64,000 bases of DNA from Oasisia sp. SBJ-2009 (GCA_964017155.1 OZ024855.1:58644868-58708867), one strand, 5' to 3'; positions 47,709-61,244 are shown, numbered from the stretch's first letter. The notes: generated by a model not told the origin, from the sequence alone. Numbers and translations are program-made.

Positions 47709-48102
47709 CAGGGTCCCTAATGATCGACCGTTTCATAAATGCAATAAACTTGGAGTTGACTGTTACTATACTAACGTAATTGTATGTATGTAAACATTAC
47801 AAACACGCAAACTGATGTCATGGGCGAATAAAATCATTGTTGACACATCATTATTTAAGTTTATATGCTGAACGGTCGATCATTAGGGACCCCCTGTGAC
47901 CTATTGCCAGTATTGGGTGAGAAGGTAATCACTGCTGATATTTTGTCACCAAATTGTATCCAAAAAAAATTTTGTGTTTGTAGAAATCGTCAATGAATAT
48001 GCTTTGAATAGAGAATAATTTAAATTACGTAACTTTACAACAAAGGCGAATAAAACGCGGAAAACTACGCAAAAACGGTCGATCATAGCCATAGGTCCCC
48101 TG
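47709..48102. mobile_element. CAGGG-ended inverted-repeat element(s), possibly nested
   Basis: GGGTCCCTAATGATCGACCG at 47711 is repeated inverted at 47873-47892, giving a 189-bp hairpin-like unit (47709-47897). A third, altered end (AACGGTCGATCATAGCCATA then GGTCCCCTG) closes at 48102. CAGGG ends recall hAT elements, but no 8-bp target duplication was found. Confidence 0.5.
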
Positions 48103-48371
48103 ACGCTACTCCGGAATCCGGACCAGTCGGATTCTGACAAATCTGCCTTAAGAACAGTTACACTATCATGACTAGTTTTTAACTTATATCTTAAATGTTA
48201 TGCCATCTTAATGATCATATTCATAATTCTGACTAATACTAGTAATAGTCAATAGCGCATTGGCAATGCAGAATACTAGGGCCTAGGCTAGGGACGGTCT
48301 AGCCTCTAGGCATAAGGCAAGCCATAACTAGGGAGGTCAGACCGATTTGCCGCCCCTTCTGACAACATGGG

Positions 48372-48903
48372 GAGACAGGGGTCCGGGTTTAGTCGCCGTA
48401 ATTTATTATCACGCAACATACCAGTTCTTGTATAATGTTTCTTATGTTGTTATAATGTTAGTCTATGATTCTGCGCCGATAACTGATTTTTTGGCGGTGT
48501 TTAAAAGGTGTTAATGATTTTTTCCCTCTCGGTGTCGTATTTCGGTTTTCATTGTTTACGTCCGCGGCCATATTGGATGACGTCGACAGGCCTCATCTTC
48601 AAAAATTGTTTGCGATATTATGGTAATGAGTACGGCCATTTTGAAAAGTTGTATTTAAAGAAGAAAGATAAATGAACGTGATCGTATAAATATCATGATA
48701 ATCCGTCGATAAAAAGTTGTAGTAATTAGTCAGTTAAAATGGCCTATGTTTAACGATGTTTTGTGACTATTTATTTTGGTTGCTTCAACTTGCTTCATAC
48801 GCAGAAGTGTAAAGAATTGTGTGGACGATAATATGATTACAGTGATGGCTTACTAATTGATAGCGCATTTTGCCACAAAGTCCGTTTATGGAGCCCCTGT
48901 CTC
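48372..48903. mobile_element. Possible short inverted-repeat element, GAGACAGGGG ends
   Basis: GAGACAGGGGTCC at 48372 and its inverse GGAGCCCCTGTCTC at 48890-48903. The repeats are only about 14 bases and no target duplication was seen. Confidence 0.3.
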
Positions 48904-49364
48904 AAAAGACATCGCCATTTTGCCTTATTCCCCGTGCGCGCGATGCATTGTGGTATGCAAAGCACTTTGATATCGACGTGATCGATAGCGGGTGTTTTTG
49001 ATTAATACTATTATAAATAGTTAGCAAGTGTCTTATGCTTGCACATGTAACTGTTTAAACTAATTAAGTAGTGCCATGTTTAATGTAGCTAATTTACATT
49101 AGTTTGTTTATTGGTATTATTGTATTATTTCCCTTTTTTAGCATGTACTATTCATACTTTTGTGCGTTGGTTAGGCTACATTAAATATACAATTTTTTAT
49201 TAAAATGGACAATTTATCATTAATGTTTATAAAATTATATTATACGTGACTTTTGTATGTCGTTACTGGGGTATTCTTTGATGACAGTTTTACATGAATT
49301 ATTTAGTTTTGAGAATATATGTAATTTGTACAACCTATTGTTGAAAAATTATGATACTTATATA

Positions 49365-49401
<37 letters not shown>

Positions 49402-50796
49402 TAATTGAATTTAAAATAGGTATGTATTGCCCTTTATCATAGTTTACACAAAAATCAGTATAATAAAAAGATATCTTCTTGTGATTTAGGTATAAAATAA
49501 AATAGGAGAATATTCAGAAAAAAATAAAACAATTTTAAAATAAAATTGCAGTTTCATTAATATTTAATCTATGTAATTGAAGGCAGCACCATTTCATTTT
49601 AATTAATTACTATTATCAGAAGAAAAAATGAAAGTAATTCTAAAGATTTATTGGCAAGATTAAATCTGTCAGAAAATTGGCGGAATTATTTTTAATTTGA
49701 AATTTCATAAAATTGCAGTTTCCTTCATATTTCATCCACATACATGAAGCAAGCACAGTTACACTTCAATTAGTGATTATGACCAGGGGAAAATAGAAAA
49801 AAATAAATGTGTGTGGTTTATAAGCAAAATTACACATTATTAGCAAACCGTCAGAAAATGTCATGAAATCTCTAACTTTAAACACCTGTAGTTTGCTTAA
49901 TATTTCACATAAATACATGAAACAACTACCGTTATACTTCTTATAGTACGTAACTACTATCAGGGAACATTTTTTGTTTATTTTTTGTTTCGTAAGAAAA
50001 ATTTGGTCCGACCACCCTACCATAACAAATAGTTTAGGCCTGGGCAAGGAATTTATTATAAAATGCCATTTTTGACTTAACACAACTTTTTAACTTATTA
50101 CTAGAATAACTCAATATTGCATGCATCCAAGGACAACAACATGGTCAACATGTACATTTTTAGAGTGGTATGACTAATATTTCCAGAGATATGCCAAATT
50201 GAAAATGTGGAAATATGTTATTTTAGCAAATTGACACTTGGCAAGAGACAAGCACAAAATTGAAAAAAGTCACTAAAAGCGATAAAAATATGAATTTGTG
50301 AAAGATATATATTATATTCGAATAGTAAAACAAGTTTCATTCAGCCATGTCATGTTGTTTGGGTTTTATATGACGTTTTACTTTTTTCCCCGATTACCTC
50401 GGGGAAAAATGTCAAAACTTCAAGGTAGGTAGTATAGATTCAACCAAAAATCTTTACTTTTCAACACAGATCAACCAAATTTGGCATGTAACTAGTTTCA
50501 ATAGAATTGAGCTATTTCTCATTTTTTGCATAAATTATGCAAATTAGGTATCCAATATGGCCGCCATGACAGTGAAAATTAGGTATATTTTGGCCATGCT
50601 CTAGCCAAACATGTAATAAAATTACAAACTTTTAATTTAGCACAGGTATTGTTGTTATGTATATCTACTGCATGATTATCACATAAATCATATAATTGTG
50701 TTGTTTACGTGAAAACAAGAGAAATAAGAGTTTTTCTAAAATTCTCTATTTTGTGTAACATTTTGACATAATTAACTAATCTATAATTTAGAAACC

Positions 50797-50800
<4 letters not shown>
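48904..50800. other. AT-rich stretch without recognised genes
   Basis: Contains TA microsatellites (49358-49402) and no supported ORF. It lies 3' of the unknown-function gene. Confidence 0.4.

Positions 50801-50842
<42 letters not shown>
50800..50842. repeat. TA microsatellite
   Basis: Pure TA repeat. Confidence 0.95.
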
Positions 50843-50848
<6 letters not shown>

Positions 50849-50909
50849 CATGCATTGGATATGCCTATTGCATACTGAGTTGCAAAATTTGGTGCAGTTA
50901 TGCCCAATA

Positions 50910-50915
50910 TTTATT
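50910..50915 (-). terminator. Candidate polyadenylation signal AATAAA
   Basis: On the minus strand AATAAA lies about 180 bases after the stop at 51096, a fitting distance for the end of the unknown-function gene. It is a six-base motif in AT-rich DNA, so weak on its own. Confidence 0.4.
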
Positions 50916-51095
50916 TCACCAGAATGTGGCAACTTTATGTTCTCGCAATTAAATCGGCATTCTGAGAAAACAATGAAAATAGGTTGCCCTATTCCAAAAA
51001 CCTTATTATCATAAAGTGAACAAAATATAGTCACTGCATATTAAAGAAGTGCAACTACATACGTAGCAAAGAATGTCATGTTCGTTGTTCTGAGT

Positions 51096-51872
51096 TCATG
51101 CCAAATATGTTCTTGTTATACTCTGGACAGCCTTTACTGACATTTTCCAGAGCCGCAATGAGCTGCCCCAAGGAGAGATGTCCACTTTCGAACATAGCAC
51201 AGCTTTCGATGATACTTGCAGTTCATCTTTATGATGTGGCCACTGAAAGCAGCAGCAATCAAGTCCAGTTTTCACAGGATGCATGAAATTAACAACAGCC
51301 TCATCATCACTGAGCACTGTCACAACGAACCCAGGGTACCAGCGGTCTATGAATCCGACACAGACACATGTGTCAGCAGGCACGTCCCTGAAAGTAAATG
51401 GATGAAGTTCATTGCTGTCATCCTGACCGTCTTGATCGGATACATCCGAGTCTATTGTGGTCTGGACATTTTGAGAAACAAGGTGGCTGAGTGGCAGGTC
51501 TTCATCTGATTCTGATGAGTCATCACTTCTCTCGTTTCCTTTTTGGATGTTAGCATCAATTACTAGGGAGATAATTTTTTCGAGATTTGCTTCCAAGTGT
51601 TCAGCCGAATATGGTTTTCTGTCTTTAGAAGCCATGAACAATGTCTTATTTGTTCGCGCAGTTTCTGGATGTTTTAATTTCAGGAACTGGATGTGTTTCC
51701 ATAATATATCCCTCAAATCGGATGGTCTATTGTATTTCTTGCGTAATTTCGAAATGTCCCTGTGACACTTAATTTCCCCATCTTTCCGAACTTGCAGAGT
51801 AATGCTACCTGTTTCTTTGTCCTCTTTGTTTGTCTGCGAGCAACTGTCTCCCTCATTTCTTGCAGATGATGT
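51096..51872 (-). pseudogene. 3' part of the unknown-function gene, in a shifted frame
   Basis: From about 51872 the frame two bases on is open and continues as KEDKETGSITLQVRKDGEIK, then RDISKLRKKYNRPSDL, ILWKHIQFLKLKH, an acidic Ser-rich stretch (DDSSESDEDLPLSHL) and a C-terminal module with VGFIDRWYPGFVVTVLSDDE and VNFMHP, ending at 51096. The YPG-x-V and V-x-F-MH pattern looks like a small Tudor/chromo-like barrel seen at the end of such invertebrate proteins. The upstream frame reads only 53 more codons here before its stop at 51713. A one-base insertion/deletion, an assembly error or an unrecognised tiny intron would explain the split. Confidence 0.65.
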
Positions 51873-54704
51873 TCATTGGCTGCAGCAAGGTTTGCCAGCT
51901 GTGATTTAATTGTGACAGAACTTTCATCTCTTTCTAGTTTCCTTGTGTCATGGATGCACCTCATGAGATCAGAATTCTCACGGACAGTGTTTATAGTATT
52001 ATTCGCTCTCATTGCAACCTTGCTGGTGAGTGTTTGCAGTCGCGCATTTGGTTCTTTTCGCATCTGCTGACTTAGCTGCCCAAAGTTGCCCTCATTGCGG
52101 TCAGTGTGTGCCTCACGTCCACTCAGAACTGATGTCATGTGGTGTGTCGGCTCAGCATACTGACCACCATCAAAGTACTCATGCGAGATTTTCTTCAATG
52201 CATCTGCTGCTGCTGCACACCCAGCCTTGAGGTACTGGCCAGCTCTTGCTGCCATGTCTTCACCATATATGCTGAGACCCACAGGTTTTGTGAAGTCATC
52301 GCCAAAGTGTCCCCCAAACAGAACAGTTTCTCCATGCAGGACTTTGTTTGCACTGTCATCTTCTGTAGAAACTATGAAGAGGAACTTGTATGCTTCACGA
52401 ATGTGCTGGCCAACAGTCAGCACATCGACTTCAGTTGACTTCACCATGACAAGGAATGGAGAATAAAATGCAAATCGCATTGCATCTGCTGCCACCAACT
52501 GAGCCTGTACCTCTTTGTGTTTCAGTGATTCAAACACTACCTGATCTTTGTTCCGCAATGTCTGGTGATTGTTCAAGTCATCCCTTGTTGATCGCCGACT
52601 TTCGTAGAATTGGACTATGCTATCGGTTGTCTGAACAATCTTCCTTGCCTCGTACTCGTGACGGTAGTGCCTGTTCTTATTTACATAGCCGATCCGTTGA
52701 TATGGCTTGTGATTGGCTGTGCACCACCCATGATAAACATCAGCCCAATTGTAGTCAGTTGATGATGTGTTTGCATAGTCAGGTGACAACTGCATACTTG
52801 CAAATTCAATCACCTTGGCACTGGCAGCTTCATATGTGCGTCCCTTCTTCTGTTGCAGCCCATATTTGCCAATTGATGGTGCAAGATCTGGTGGTTCTAG
52901 TGTTTGCATCCCATCGAAGAAAGCTCTGCTGACTTTAGCACATGAATGCTGCTGACAAGCAGATTTGTACAAAAACTTGAGTCTTTCTTGTTCTTCTTTG
53001 GGAATAGCTTGTTTGTCAGTCAGGCACTGAAGTGCTAGGAGGTGCTCCCGCTCTAGGTTTCTATGCAGCTTGTCATTAACATGATCTCCAATAAACTCTA
53101 CAACATGGGCTATTGAAAGCTGCTTGTCTTGTGGCAAGTCCAACTTTGTCAAAAGTTCATTGAACCCATGTAACTGATTCAAAATGTACTTTGACTGTTC
53201 GTCAGCAGTGTGATTAGGCAACCAGCCTACACGAGCCTGCAAGTATTTTATTTGCCCATCTGCATTTTTGATTCCCCAAATAGTGGAGACATGTTCTGTG
53301 CCTCGTCTGGTTGTTGTGTCCTGGCCAACACGTAATCCTTTGGAAGCACTGTCCTGCAGTTCCATGGCTACTTGGATGTCTGATAAAATACCACCTCTTC
53401 TCACCATTCGCCCAGCTGTTCGTCGTGAGACATGGTGATCCAGTACACGTCCACAAAGATGCTTTGAGCAAGCATTCATAACATCACCCACTGCGGATTG
53501 GGATACGCCCAGGGTTTGCAGCTCCATTATCAACAATGCAATATGGTCAGAATAAGCATTCTTTGTTTTTGCTTTTATGTTACTGCTGATTGCTTCGGTT
53601 AGTGTCTTCAGCATGGCTGTATTGTTTCCAAGTGAAGCAACTTCCTCACATATATCCATCACACACTGTGCACTGTCTCCACCATTTGACAATTTATTGC
53701 AAAGCTGTATCACAGTGCAAACACTGTCTTCCTTACTTCTTTTAAGTCTACTGATCCTCTTCTGCAAAGTTCTTGTTTTTATCTGTTCAGCTGATAACGT
53801 TTTTTCAAGTTCGAGGTTGCTGGACATGAGGTTTTCATTTTCAACAGTGATGTCTGTAAGGACGGCATCAGAAATGCAGTGGTGCTGATTTACCTCATCT
53901 TTGCATCGTTTTGCATTGATTTGATGTTTCATACAGTCAGCAGCTAGCCGTTTGCATTTGTAAGTCAGCTCCCTAACTAGTTCCTGTTTTTGTTTCAATG
54001 TCTTTTCGGTTGCGTTCTTCTTTTCCTCAAGCTCTGCAAGTTCTGCGAGTCTGATGTCGTTGCTGTCTTGAAGTCTACCTATATATTCGTCTTGCAAGAA
54101 AATGCAACGTCTACACTTCCTTTCATCTCTTCTTAATTGTCCTTCAGTCGTAATCTGCGGACTTGATACTTGAATAGCAACCGATGATGAAGTGATTTTG
54201 TGTTGTGGGGTATTCTTTTCTCTTCGCATGACAACTGGTGTTGTATACCTACACTGTGCTGGATGTTGGTGTGAAGCCATTGATGTGTCAACATTATCAG
54301 AAAGTTCAACACATTCAGTTACGAAAGATTCGTTCACACACACTGAGATACTTTGACTGGCATTGATATGCTGTAGTGGAGTCAGACCGCTATGAGCACC
54401 ATCAGATGTCTTGTAGAATGCAGCATCCAGAAACATTGTGAGATTATTATGGTGATAGATGCCCCCGCGTGAACACTTTCTATTGTGATTTTTCCATAGT
54501 TTCCGATATTTGTTCTCAAGGTCATTTACTTTCCACCAGAATGTTTTTAGTGCAACAGTACCACTCAACAGCTTTGACTCCAGACAAAACTCAAACATAG
54601 ATGGAATTACTGCTCTATTTTGATGATGTTTAATAGTGAACAGTGCTTCCAATATATCACGGTTGGTACACTTGACAGGAGCACTGTGGTAGCTGGGAGT
54701 GGAT
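51713..54704 (-). CDS. Large protein of unknown function, exon 2 (main body)
   Basis: The exon starts at acceptor gctctgtttcag (54705) in phase 2 and joins the exon at 55576 exactly in frame. About 996 codons follow. Order: a Trp/aromatic-rich putative DNA-binding segment (KTFWWKVNDLENKYRKLWKN) near residues 95-115 of the joined protein; a Cys pair (CRRCIFLQDEY); a long heptad-rich coiled coil around residues 240-370; a conserved body (VEFIGDHVNDKLHRNLEREH, YNWADVYHGWC, AADAMRFAFYSPFLVMV); and SGREAHTDRNEGNFGQLSQQ near residue 905. I recognise it as belonging to a multi-copy family of unannotated proteins in marine invertebrates, often in repeat-rich DNA. No catalytic motif is assigned. It may be carried by a mobile element. 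Confidence 0.7.
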
Positions 54705-55575
54705 CTGAAACAGAGCAACCATTAAGACAATAACTATACATCTGATCAGATGAAGACAATCAAGGACATTACTAAAGAATATTCGATGACATAATATGCC
54801 CGTGTGTGCGCGCATGAGTGCTTGTGTGTGAGTAATATTGGCCAATTCGTAAGTACGTTTTATGATGTCATTGGATGCATTTAAATTTAGTAGCATAATT
54901 ATAATAACAAACAAAACGTCATACATATTAACTTAAATGCCACGGAATTACGGCACTACATCGATCAGGTTGGCTTACGACGATCTTGTTATTTATTTTC
55001 TTTGTTTTAATGAAACTATAAAATATTATATACAATTTCCAATGCATCATAAATAATAACCCATGTCAATTAATGCGCACGAACGTATATTGCCTGTAGG
55101 GCAGCGCCCTAGTCGCAGCGCAGCGCTCTAGTCGCAGACTGCGGGGAACGATTTTCGCGGGTCTGAAATAGCGGCGATTTTGCCAACGTTCATTATTACT
55201 TAATGTACGGATGTGGTATTTTTCATTCTTATATGGATATCAGTGTATTCACTGTGTATATTTATGGTATGAATTAAAATACACAAAGCCAAGAAGATAT
55301 CAAAAAGATCGTTAACTAACGCAAGCCAAGTTCGACGGCAACCATAACACCCCTCTCACCAGAGATTGACTAGTCCGTGCGCTCTTTGCGATGCTGACGC
55401 AGTTCAGACCACTTCTTTGCAAGGGGAAAGTCTACGTTTAGTAACAAGAATTTACATTAATTATTCGTTAAATAATATAAGTAAAATGCAATAAGTTACG
55501 CATGCATCGTTTTGTTACGTGACATATTATAAAGAAAAACTTACATACGCTTAAAATACAATATTAACAACTTAC

Positions 55576-55688
55576 CTGACAACGAGCGAGGCGATCTGTC
55601 GAAGTGTCGCGACTCGGGAAAATACAGTATCAACCTTTTCACTGTTTTCAACTTTCAAAGGCAGGCGTGCCCACAGATAAAATGTCAT
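55576..55688 (-). CDS. Large protein of unknown function, exon 1
   Basis: ATG at 55688 opens MTFYLWARLPLKVENSEKVD, then TVFSRVATLRQIASLVV, ending at donor gtaagt after CAG (phase 2). The split codon AG-A gives Arg and continues STPSYHSAPVKC in exon 2. The open frame, the good donor and the phase match support it. A decayed second copy of this exon lies at 57298-57414. Confidence 0.75.
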
Positions 55689-56269
55689 CTTCGTAAAATG
55701 ACCTATGCTGGACAGAATATTTCACGCCAGATCGAATGTTGGTACACAATAAGTTCTCCGATGCGGAACGGTGAAGTCGCTCATGGAATTCGACAGCGGC
55801 GGAAATCGTTATGTTTATTGAATTTGGCGGGCAATTTTTTACAGTTCTGCGTAGTGTGTATCACCAAGACGTAGAACAATTCTTTATCTTCAAAATAAAC
55901 TTTATTCCGATTGAATTGGTCAAAAACTCACACCGCGCGATGTTTTTGAATTAAGCCTATGTTACGCTTAATTTTTGGACCTAATGTTACGCGCAAGGAT
56001 GCATTCGCTTAGCATTGGCAGCATGTTGCAGCAGCCAGGTTTTTCGTAGATTGGTAGGTATTTTTGAAATGCTACTGAATTCGTAATCGTGGACTAATGG
56101 CATCGACATTTGGTGTATGAAGGGATACCATAATGACGCTTTTAAATATATAAATATTATTCCATAGAAATAAATAGTATTATGTGTAGGTCAAGCTGAA
56201 ATGTGGTTAATTTCAGTGAACAATCCTTGCCCAAGTCTAGATCAGATGAAGATAATGCAGTGTATTCCT

Positions 56270-56440
<171 letters not shown>

Positions 56441-57297
56441 AATATTATTTGATTACATATGTTGTCATATATGACCAAATGTAATAAAAGTATTATAAGA
56501 TTATAATAACATATATTAATAAAATAATTGGTGTTAAATTTAACTACTAATCAGTTTAATAACAAATATTGTTATATGTAATATTGAAAAATTCCGAAAT
56601 ACATTCCATCACGTGGGTGAATGAATTTCACAATGATTTGACAACATACGTGATTATAATAATAACACAAAAAGATATAAAAACTATAATGTTATGGAAT
56701 TACGACGCTAGGTCGATCAGTTCGTCTCCAAGAATTGTTATTTCTTGTCTCTGCATTTTTTTAAATAAAATTGTTGTATACTATTTCAAAGGCATTGTAA
56801 ATGTAATAATCCATGCGTTGCGCAAATACAAGTAGAAAGTCGGCTTGATCGCAACGGCGCAGACATTGCAGCGTTGTATGTTTGTCGTTGGTCTAGCTGA
56901 AACAGCGGCGCATTATGCCGAATTTCGTATAAATTACTGTTGTGTGGACAATACAGTTGTAATAGTTGTCATCTATAATACGAGTAAAACAACACGACGT
57001 GAAAAATATGTTCATAAAGATCGTTTCTCAAGTAAACGGCGAGCTTCGACAGCTTCCTTGACACCCCTCACAACAACGATCGACTAGTCCTGGCGCACAC
57101 CGTGATGTTGATATCTAGGTCAGCCTATTTCGTTGCAAGGGCAAACCCTTAGATTTAGCAACAGGCAAATAGACGAATTATTCGCTATAAATTATCAATA
57201 AAATGCAATACGTTGATCATGAGACAATTGGTAGCCGTTATGTGCCGTGATGTTTAGAAATTGCTAACATACGCGTGGAATACAACATTAGCGACTT

Positions 57298-57414
57298 ACT
57301 ACTAACGCGTGCGGCGATCTGCCGAAGGCGAAGACTCGAAGTGTCGCGACTCGGGGAAAAAGTACCACCAGCTTTCAAAGGCATGCGCCCCCACAAATAA
57401 AATGTTATATTCAT
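57298..57414 (-). pseudogene. Decayed duplicate of exon 1 of the unknown-function gene
   Basis: Reads NITFYLWGRMPLKAGGTFSP, then SLRLRQIAARVSS, aligned to FYLWARLPLK and LRQIASLVV of the intact exon. Flanking untranslated sequence also matches. A donor-like gtaagt remains at the same place, but the middle is altered, so joining to exon 2 would not keep the original phase. It could be an alternative first exon or a relic. Confidence 0.65.
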
Positions 57415-57989
57415 AAAATTATATGTACTGGATAGCAAATTTCACGCCGGATCGAATGGTACCACACACTACGCGATCTGATGCGGAACGGCGACGTTGC
57501 TCACGAAATACGACCATCACATAAGTTGTCATGTTTAGTTGCGTTTTAGCGGACGATTTCTTATTAGTTCAGCGTAGTGTGTATCACCAATCGATAGAGC
57601 AATAATTTGTCTTCAAAATAAGCTTTATTCTGATTGAATTGGTCAAAAATTGACACGGCGCAACGTTTGAGAAGAAAGCCTATTTTACGCTTAAATTTTC
57701 ACCGGGATGGTAAACGCGATGAGGCGCTCGCGCTAGCGTAACAAGCATAGCATCTTAGCACAGGCAGCGTGTCGCAACAGGCCGATTTTTGTTGAATAGG
57801 GGGTCGTCTTAAAATGCTACTGAACGCGTTATATTTGAGGAATAAGAACGAAATTTGTTGTACAAAGAGATAACATAATGACGTTTTTATGCATATAAAT
57901 TGTATTCCACAACGGTTAATATTTCTATGTGTAAGTCATGCAGCAATATGGTTAATATGAGTGAAAAATCCTTGCCCAAGCCTAAATAG

Positions 57990-58560
57990 TTTACGTACGG
58001 TTACGCCGGTGGCACTCGGTTGCTGCTAATCATCATCTTTATCATGTTCAAAATCATCATTGTGCAACAAATCACAACGCACTTACTGTATGAACACCAG
58101 GAGCTGTTCGTTAACTGTCCTGCGATGATTATTTTGAACAGATGGTTACAATTTCGTCCGATAAATTGAAATATGCTTTAGCGAAACGTATCACCATCGC
58201 CGATTTGGCACACTGTAGTCACGTGGTCAGCGTCCCAGATCAAATTTTTTTTGCCTCGTTTTGATTTGAGTCAAATAATGTTAAATGTTTTACATTTGTT
58301 TTACACACAGTGTTTAGTATAAATGAATATAGATGTATATGGGAGCCAGCGACATACCATATATTAGGCAGATATTCAGGTTGGACAGACGCCGATCAGC
58401 TGTTTAAAGCCGACACCATCAGGAAATAAAACTTTTACTTACACCTGTTTAGAACCGCATGCTTTAATTTATGGTAACGCCGCCTAGCGAGTAGTGACCA
58501 ATTAAAACCAAAATCAGTAATGATTATCCCTCCTCAAATAGGTTGTGAAGTATTTCCTCT
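57990..58560. other. No gene recognised
   Basis: Unique-looking AT-rich DNA between the duplicated promoter region and the microsatellite cluster. Confidence 0.4.
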
Positions 58561-58565
58561 CTGTG

Positions 58566-58577
58566 TATGTGTGTGTG

Positions 58578-58609
<32 letters not shown>

Positions 58610-58629
58610 TGCGTGTGTGCGTGCGTGTG

Positions 58630-58673
<44 letters not shown>

Positions 58674-58676
58674 TGG
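58566..58676. repeat. GTGT / GTGC repeat
   Basis: GT dinucleotide tract passing into GTGC tetranucleotides. It yields spurious ORFs on both strands. Confidence 0.95.
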
Positions 58677-58884
58677 AGGAGATTATCTCCCTCCTTTTTT
58701 TAATTGTAATTATCAATGTATTTGACACGCAGTAATTATTTATCCCACTTTATTTATTATTGTTTTAGTATGTTATAATATTTGTCATATTTTGTCAACG
58801 TATGTTATGTATCTGTCTGTATCTATCTATACAGGGACCACAATGGAAATAAGTGCTTGCACTTTTTGTGTCATCCTTATATTG

Positions 58885-59052
58885 TGGGTGGGTGGGTGGG
58901 TGGGTGGGTGGGTGGGTGAGTGAGTGAGTGAGTGAGTGAGTGAGTGAGTGAGTGAGTGAGTGAGTGAGTGAGTGAGTGAGTGAGTGAGTGAGTGAGTGAG
59001 TGAGTGAGTGAGTGAGTGAGTGAGTGAGTGAGAAAGGGAGTGAGTGAGTGAG
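58885..59052. repeat. GTGG then GTGA tetranucleotide repeat
   Basis: A short GTGG tract continues as about 30 GTGA units with one interruption near 59033. Confidence 0.95.
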
Positions 59053-59656
59053 TCACTGAGGGAGGGAGTGATTGAGTGGAAGATTGAATGTTAGTGTGCT
59101 TGCTCCTGTGTTGCGAATACTATAAGTACGGGTGTTTTGTGTGCGTCCATTCTAGTGTGTGATTATTTGCGTGTGTCCATCTGTGCGATTTATTGCATGC
59201 ACTCAATGCGTGTTGCGTGTGATTCACACAATCTGGTAGTGCCAGACTGCCTAGCTAAACTCAATGTACGCCCAATTGCTAATTAAGTATCAATAATATT
59301 AACTGCACTGTGATTATAAATATTAAATATTGTTCTCGTAGCTGGTTGCTGGTATGTAATAATAAAGTGAAATCTGTATCCTTTACCAGTAACACGAACG
59401 AACAAATACCGCAATTCTGTCATACCACGGGATTGAGCAACTGCCAATAAGCACGAAATGGCAGAATTCAATAGTAATAATACTACATGCCTTGTCAATG
59501 TATTTATATGTACTCTTATAATGTTAGACTGGATTAATTGTAGTATTTTGATGTAATCTATTAATACAATTCAGTTATGTTGCTTATACCACTTGTGTTA
59601 TGCTAGAAAAAAGATCGTGCTGTTATGACAAATGTTACTGACACGTTCAAACCTAC

Positions 59657-59770
59657 CTGTCTCACACATGTCGCCGGTGTATCCTGCCGCGCATGTGCAG
59701 TTGTACCCGTTGATTCCATCGACACATGTCGAACCATTCATGCATGGATTACTGTCACATTCATTGATTT
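59657..59770 (-). CDS. Exon: calcium-binding EGF repeat, family Y
   Basis: Lead EINECDSNPC, middle [16 protein letters not shown], end [13 protein letters not shown]. Acceptor ttgtcag, donor gtaggt. Last exon before the 12.6-kb gap in transcript order. Confidence 0.92.
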
Positions 59771-60797
59771 CTGACAAGAGGAAGACACACAAAAAATACA
59801 CTCAGTGGCATTGTCGGTATGTGTCCTCTTTTAGAATTAAATTTGTGAATGGTCCAGACGGTTATGAAACAGCTGCGCTCTTTCAACGATGATAATAGAG
59901 ACTTTTAGCTAATGTGCGCGAACGTGCCACGTGACTACAACGCTAATGTTTTAATCGTGACCAAATCATCTAACAAAATATTATTATTTAATTTACTCAG
60001 CAATTTCACGTCCGACTCCGATAACGAATAACTGAATGTCCTTTGTAGTTGGATGTGATAGTTAGACTATATGATATATGGTCAAAGTGTGTAAGGTCAC
60101 GCAATGTTGAACCACTCTCACAATTCGTGGGGTGTGTATATTTTGAAAATGTTTAAAACTACAACTTCCATACATTAAGGATCAGTGATTGTCCGATTAA
60201 ATAATGTTCGGTATAACAACAATCCCACATTTTACTGATTCTTTTCTTTGATCAAGGGAAAAGGAGAGGAAAATAGGTTGAAGCATTCTTTACATATGGC
60301 TATTACCTAAATGAACATAGTCCGTATATTATGATAAATGTACCTGGTGGAGCAACTGTTTTCCTATTTATTGCTGATCACTGTAGATTCGTTCGACTCA
60401 TGTTGTGTTAGTGGCGCTCCGTATCTCAGTAAATTTTGGTAACTGACAACCCGTCAGTTGGTTGTTGGTTGTTGGCATTTTTTTGAGTTCATTATTTAGT
60501 AAATTTGGACATATTATGTTAGTTATAGAAAGTGAACTATACCCTTAGTACGTTCTTGTTCCTCTTAGATTTCAAACTCGTGGGCCACTGAATTAAGCTG
60601 AACATTTAGAAGTGTTTATATCGTAGAGGTCTTACTATTATTTACAAGTAAGACATTTATTGCATACAATTGTAACACTATGTACAACTACATCATTCGT
60701 GGCTGTCGTGCGTTTAAAATTTCAGACGTTAACATTTCAAATGTTCAGATCAAAATAGTTCTGGGATGCCCAGCATTGCAAACGTTTTCAAACCTAC

Positions 60798-60911
60798 CTG
60801 TCTCACATCTGTCCCCGGTGTATCCTGCCGCGCATGTGCAGTTGTACCCGTTGATTCCGTCGACACATGTCGCTCCGTACATACACGGGTTGGCGTCACA
60901 TTCGTTGATGT
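60798..60911 (-). CDS. Exon: calcium-binding EGF repeat, family Y
   Basis: Lead [10 protein letters not shown], middle [16 protein letters not shown], end [13 protein letters not shown]. Acceptor ttgtcag, donor gtaggt. Confidence 0.92.
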
Positions 60912-61130
60912 CTGACAACAGACAGACAAAAACAAATAGTGTTATATCTAATGTTGCACACTACAATTCTATATCTGAATAATAATCGAATAATATAAGA
61001 TTGTCTGAAATGTCTCATCGACTTATTTTGAAACCATGAACTTTCTCATCTCGAGGAGGCAACGACAAACTTAAAAACACATCAAAAGTTTAGCGTGTGA
61101 GATATAGAAGGGTGCATTAGTCTGTCATAC

Positions 61131-61244
61131 CAGTCTCACACTTGATGCCACTGTATCCAGCTTTGCAACTGCAGTTGTATCCATTGATAAGGTCAGTACA
61201 CGTTGCTCCGTTTTGACAAGAATTGCCCTCGCATTCGTCGATAT
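61131..61244 (-). CDS. Exon: calcium-binding EGF repeat, family Y variant
   Basis: Lead [10 protein letters not shown], middle [16 protein letters not shown], end [13 protein letters not shown]. Acceptor tactccag, donor gtatga. It resembles the exon at 63207 in the CKAGY loop. Confidence 0.9.
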
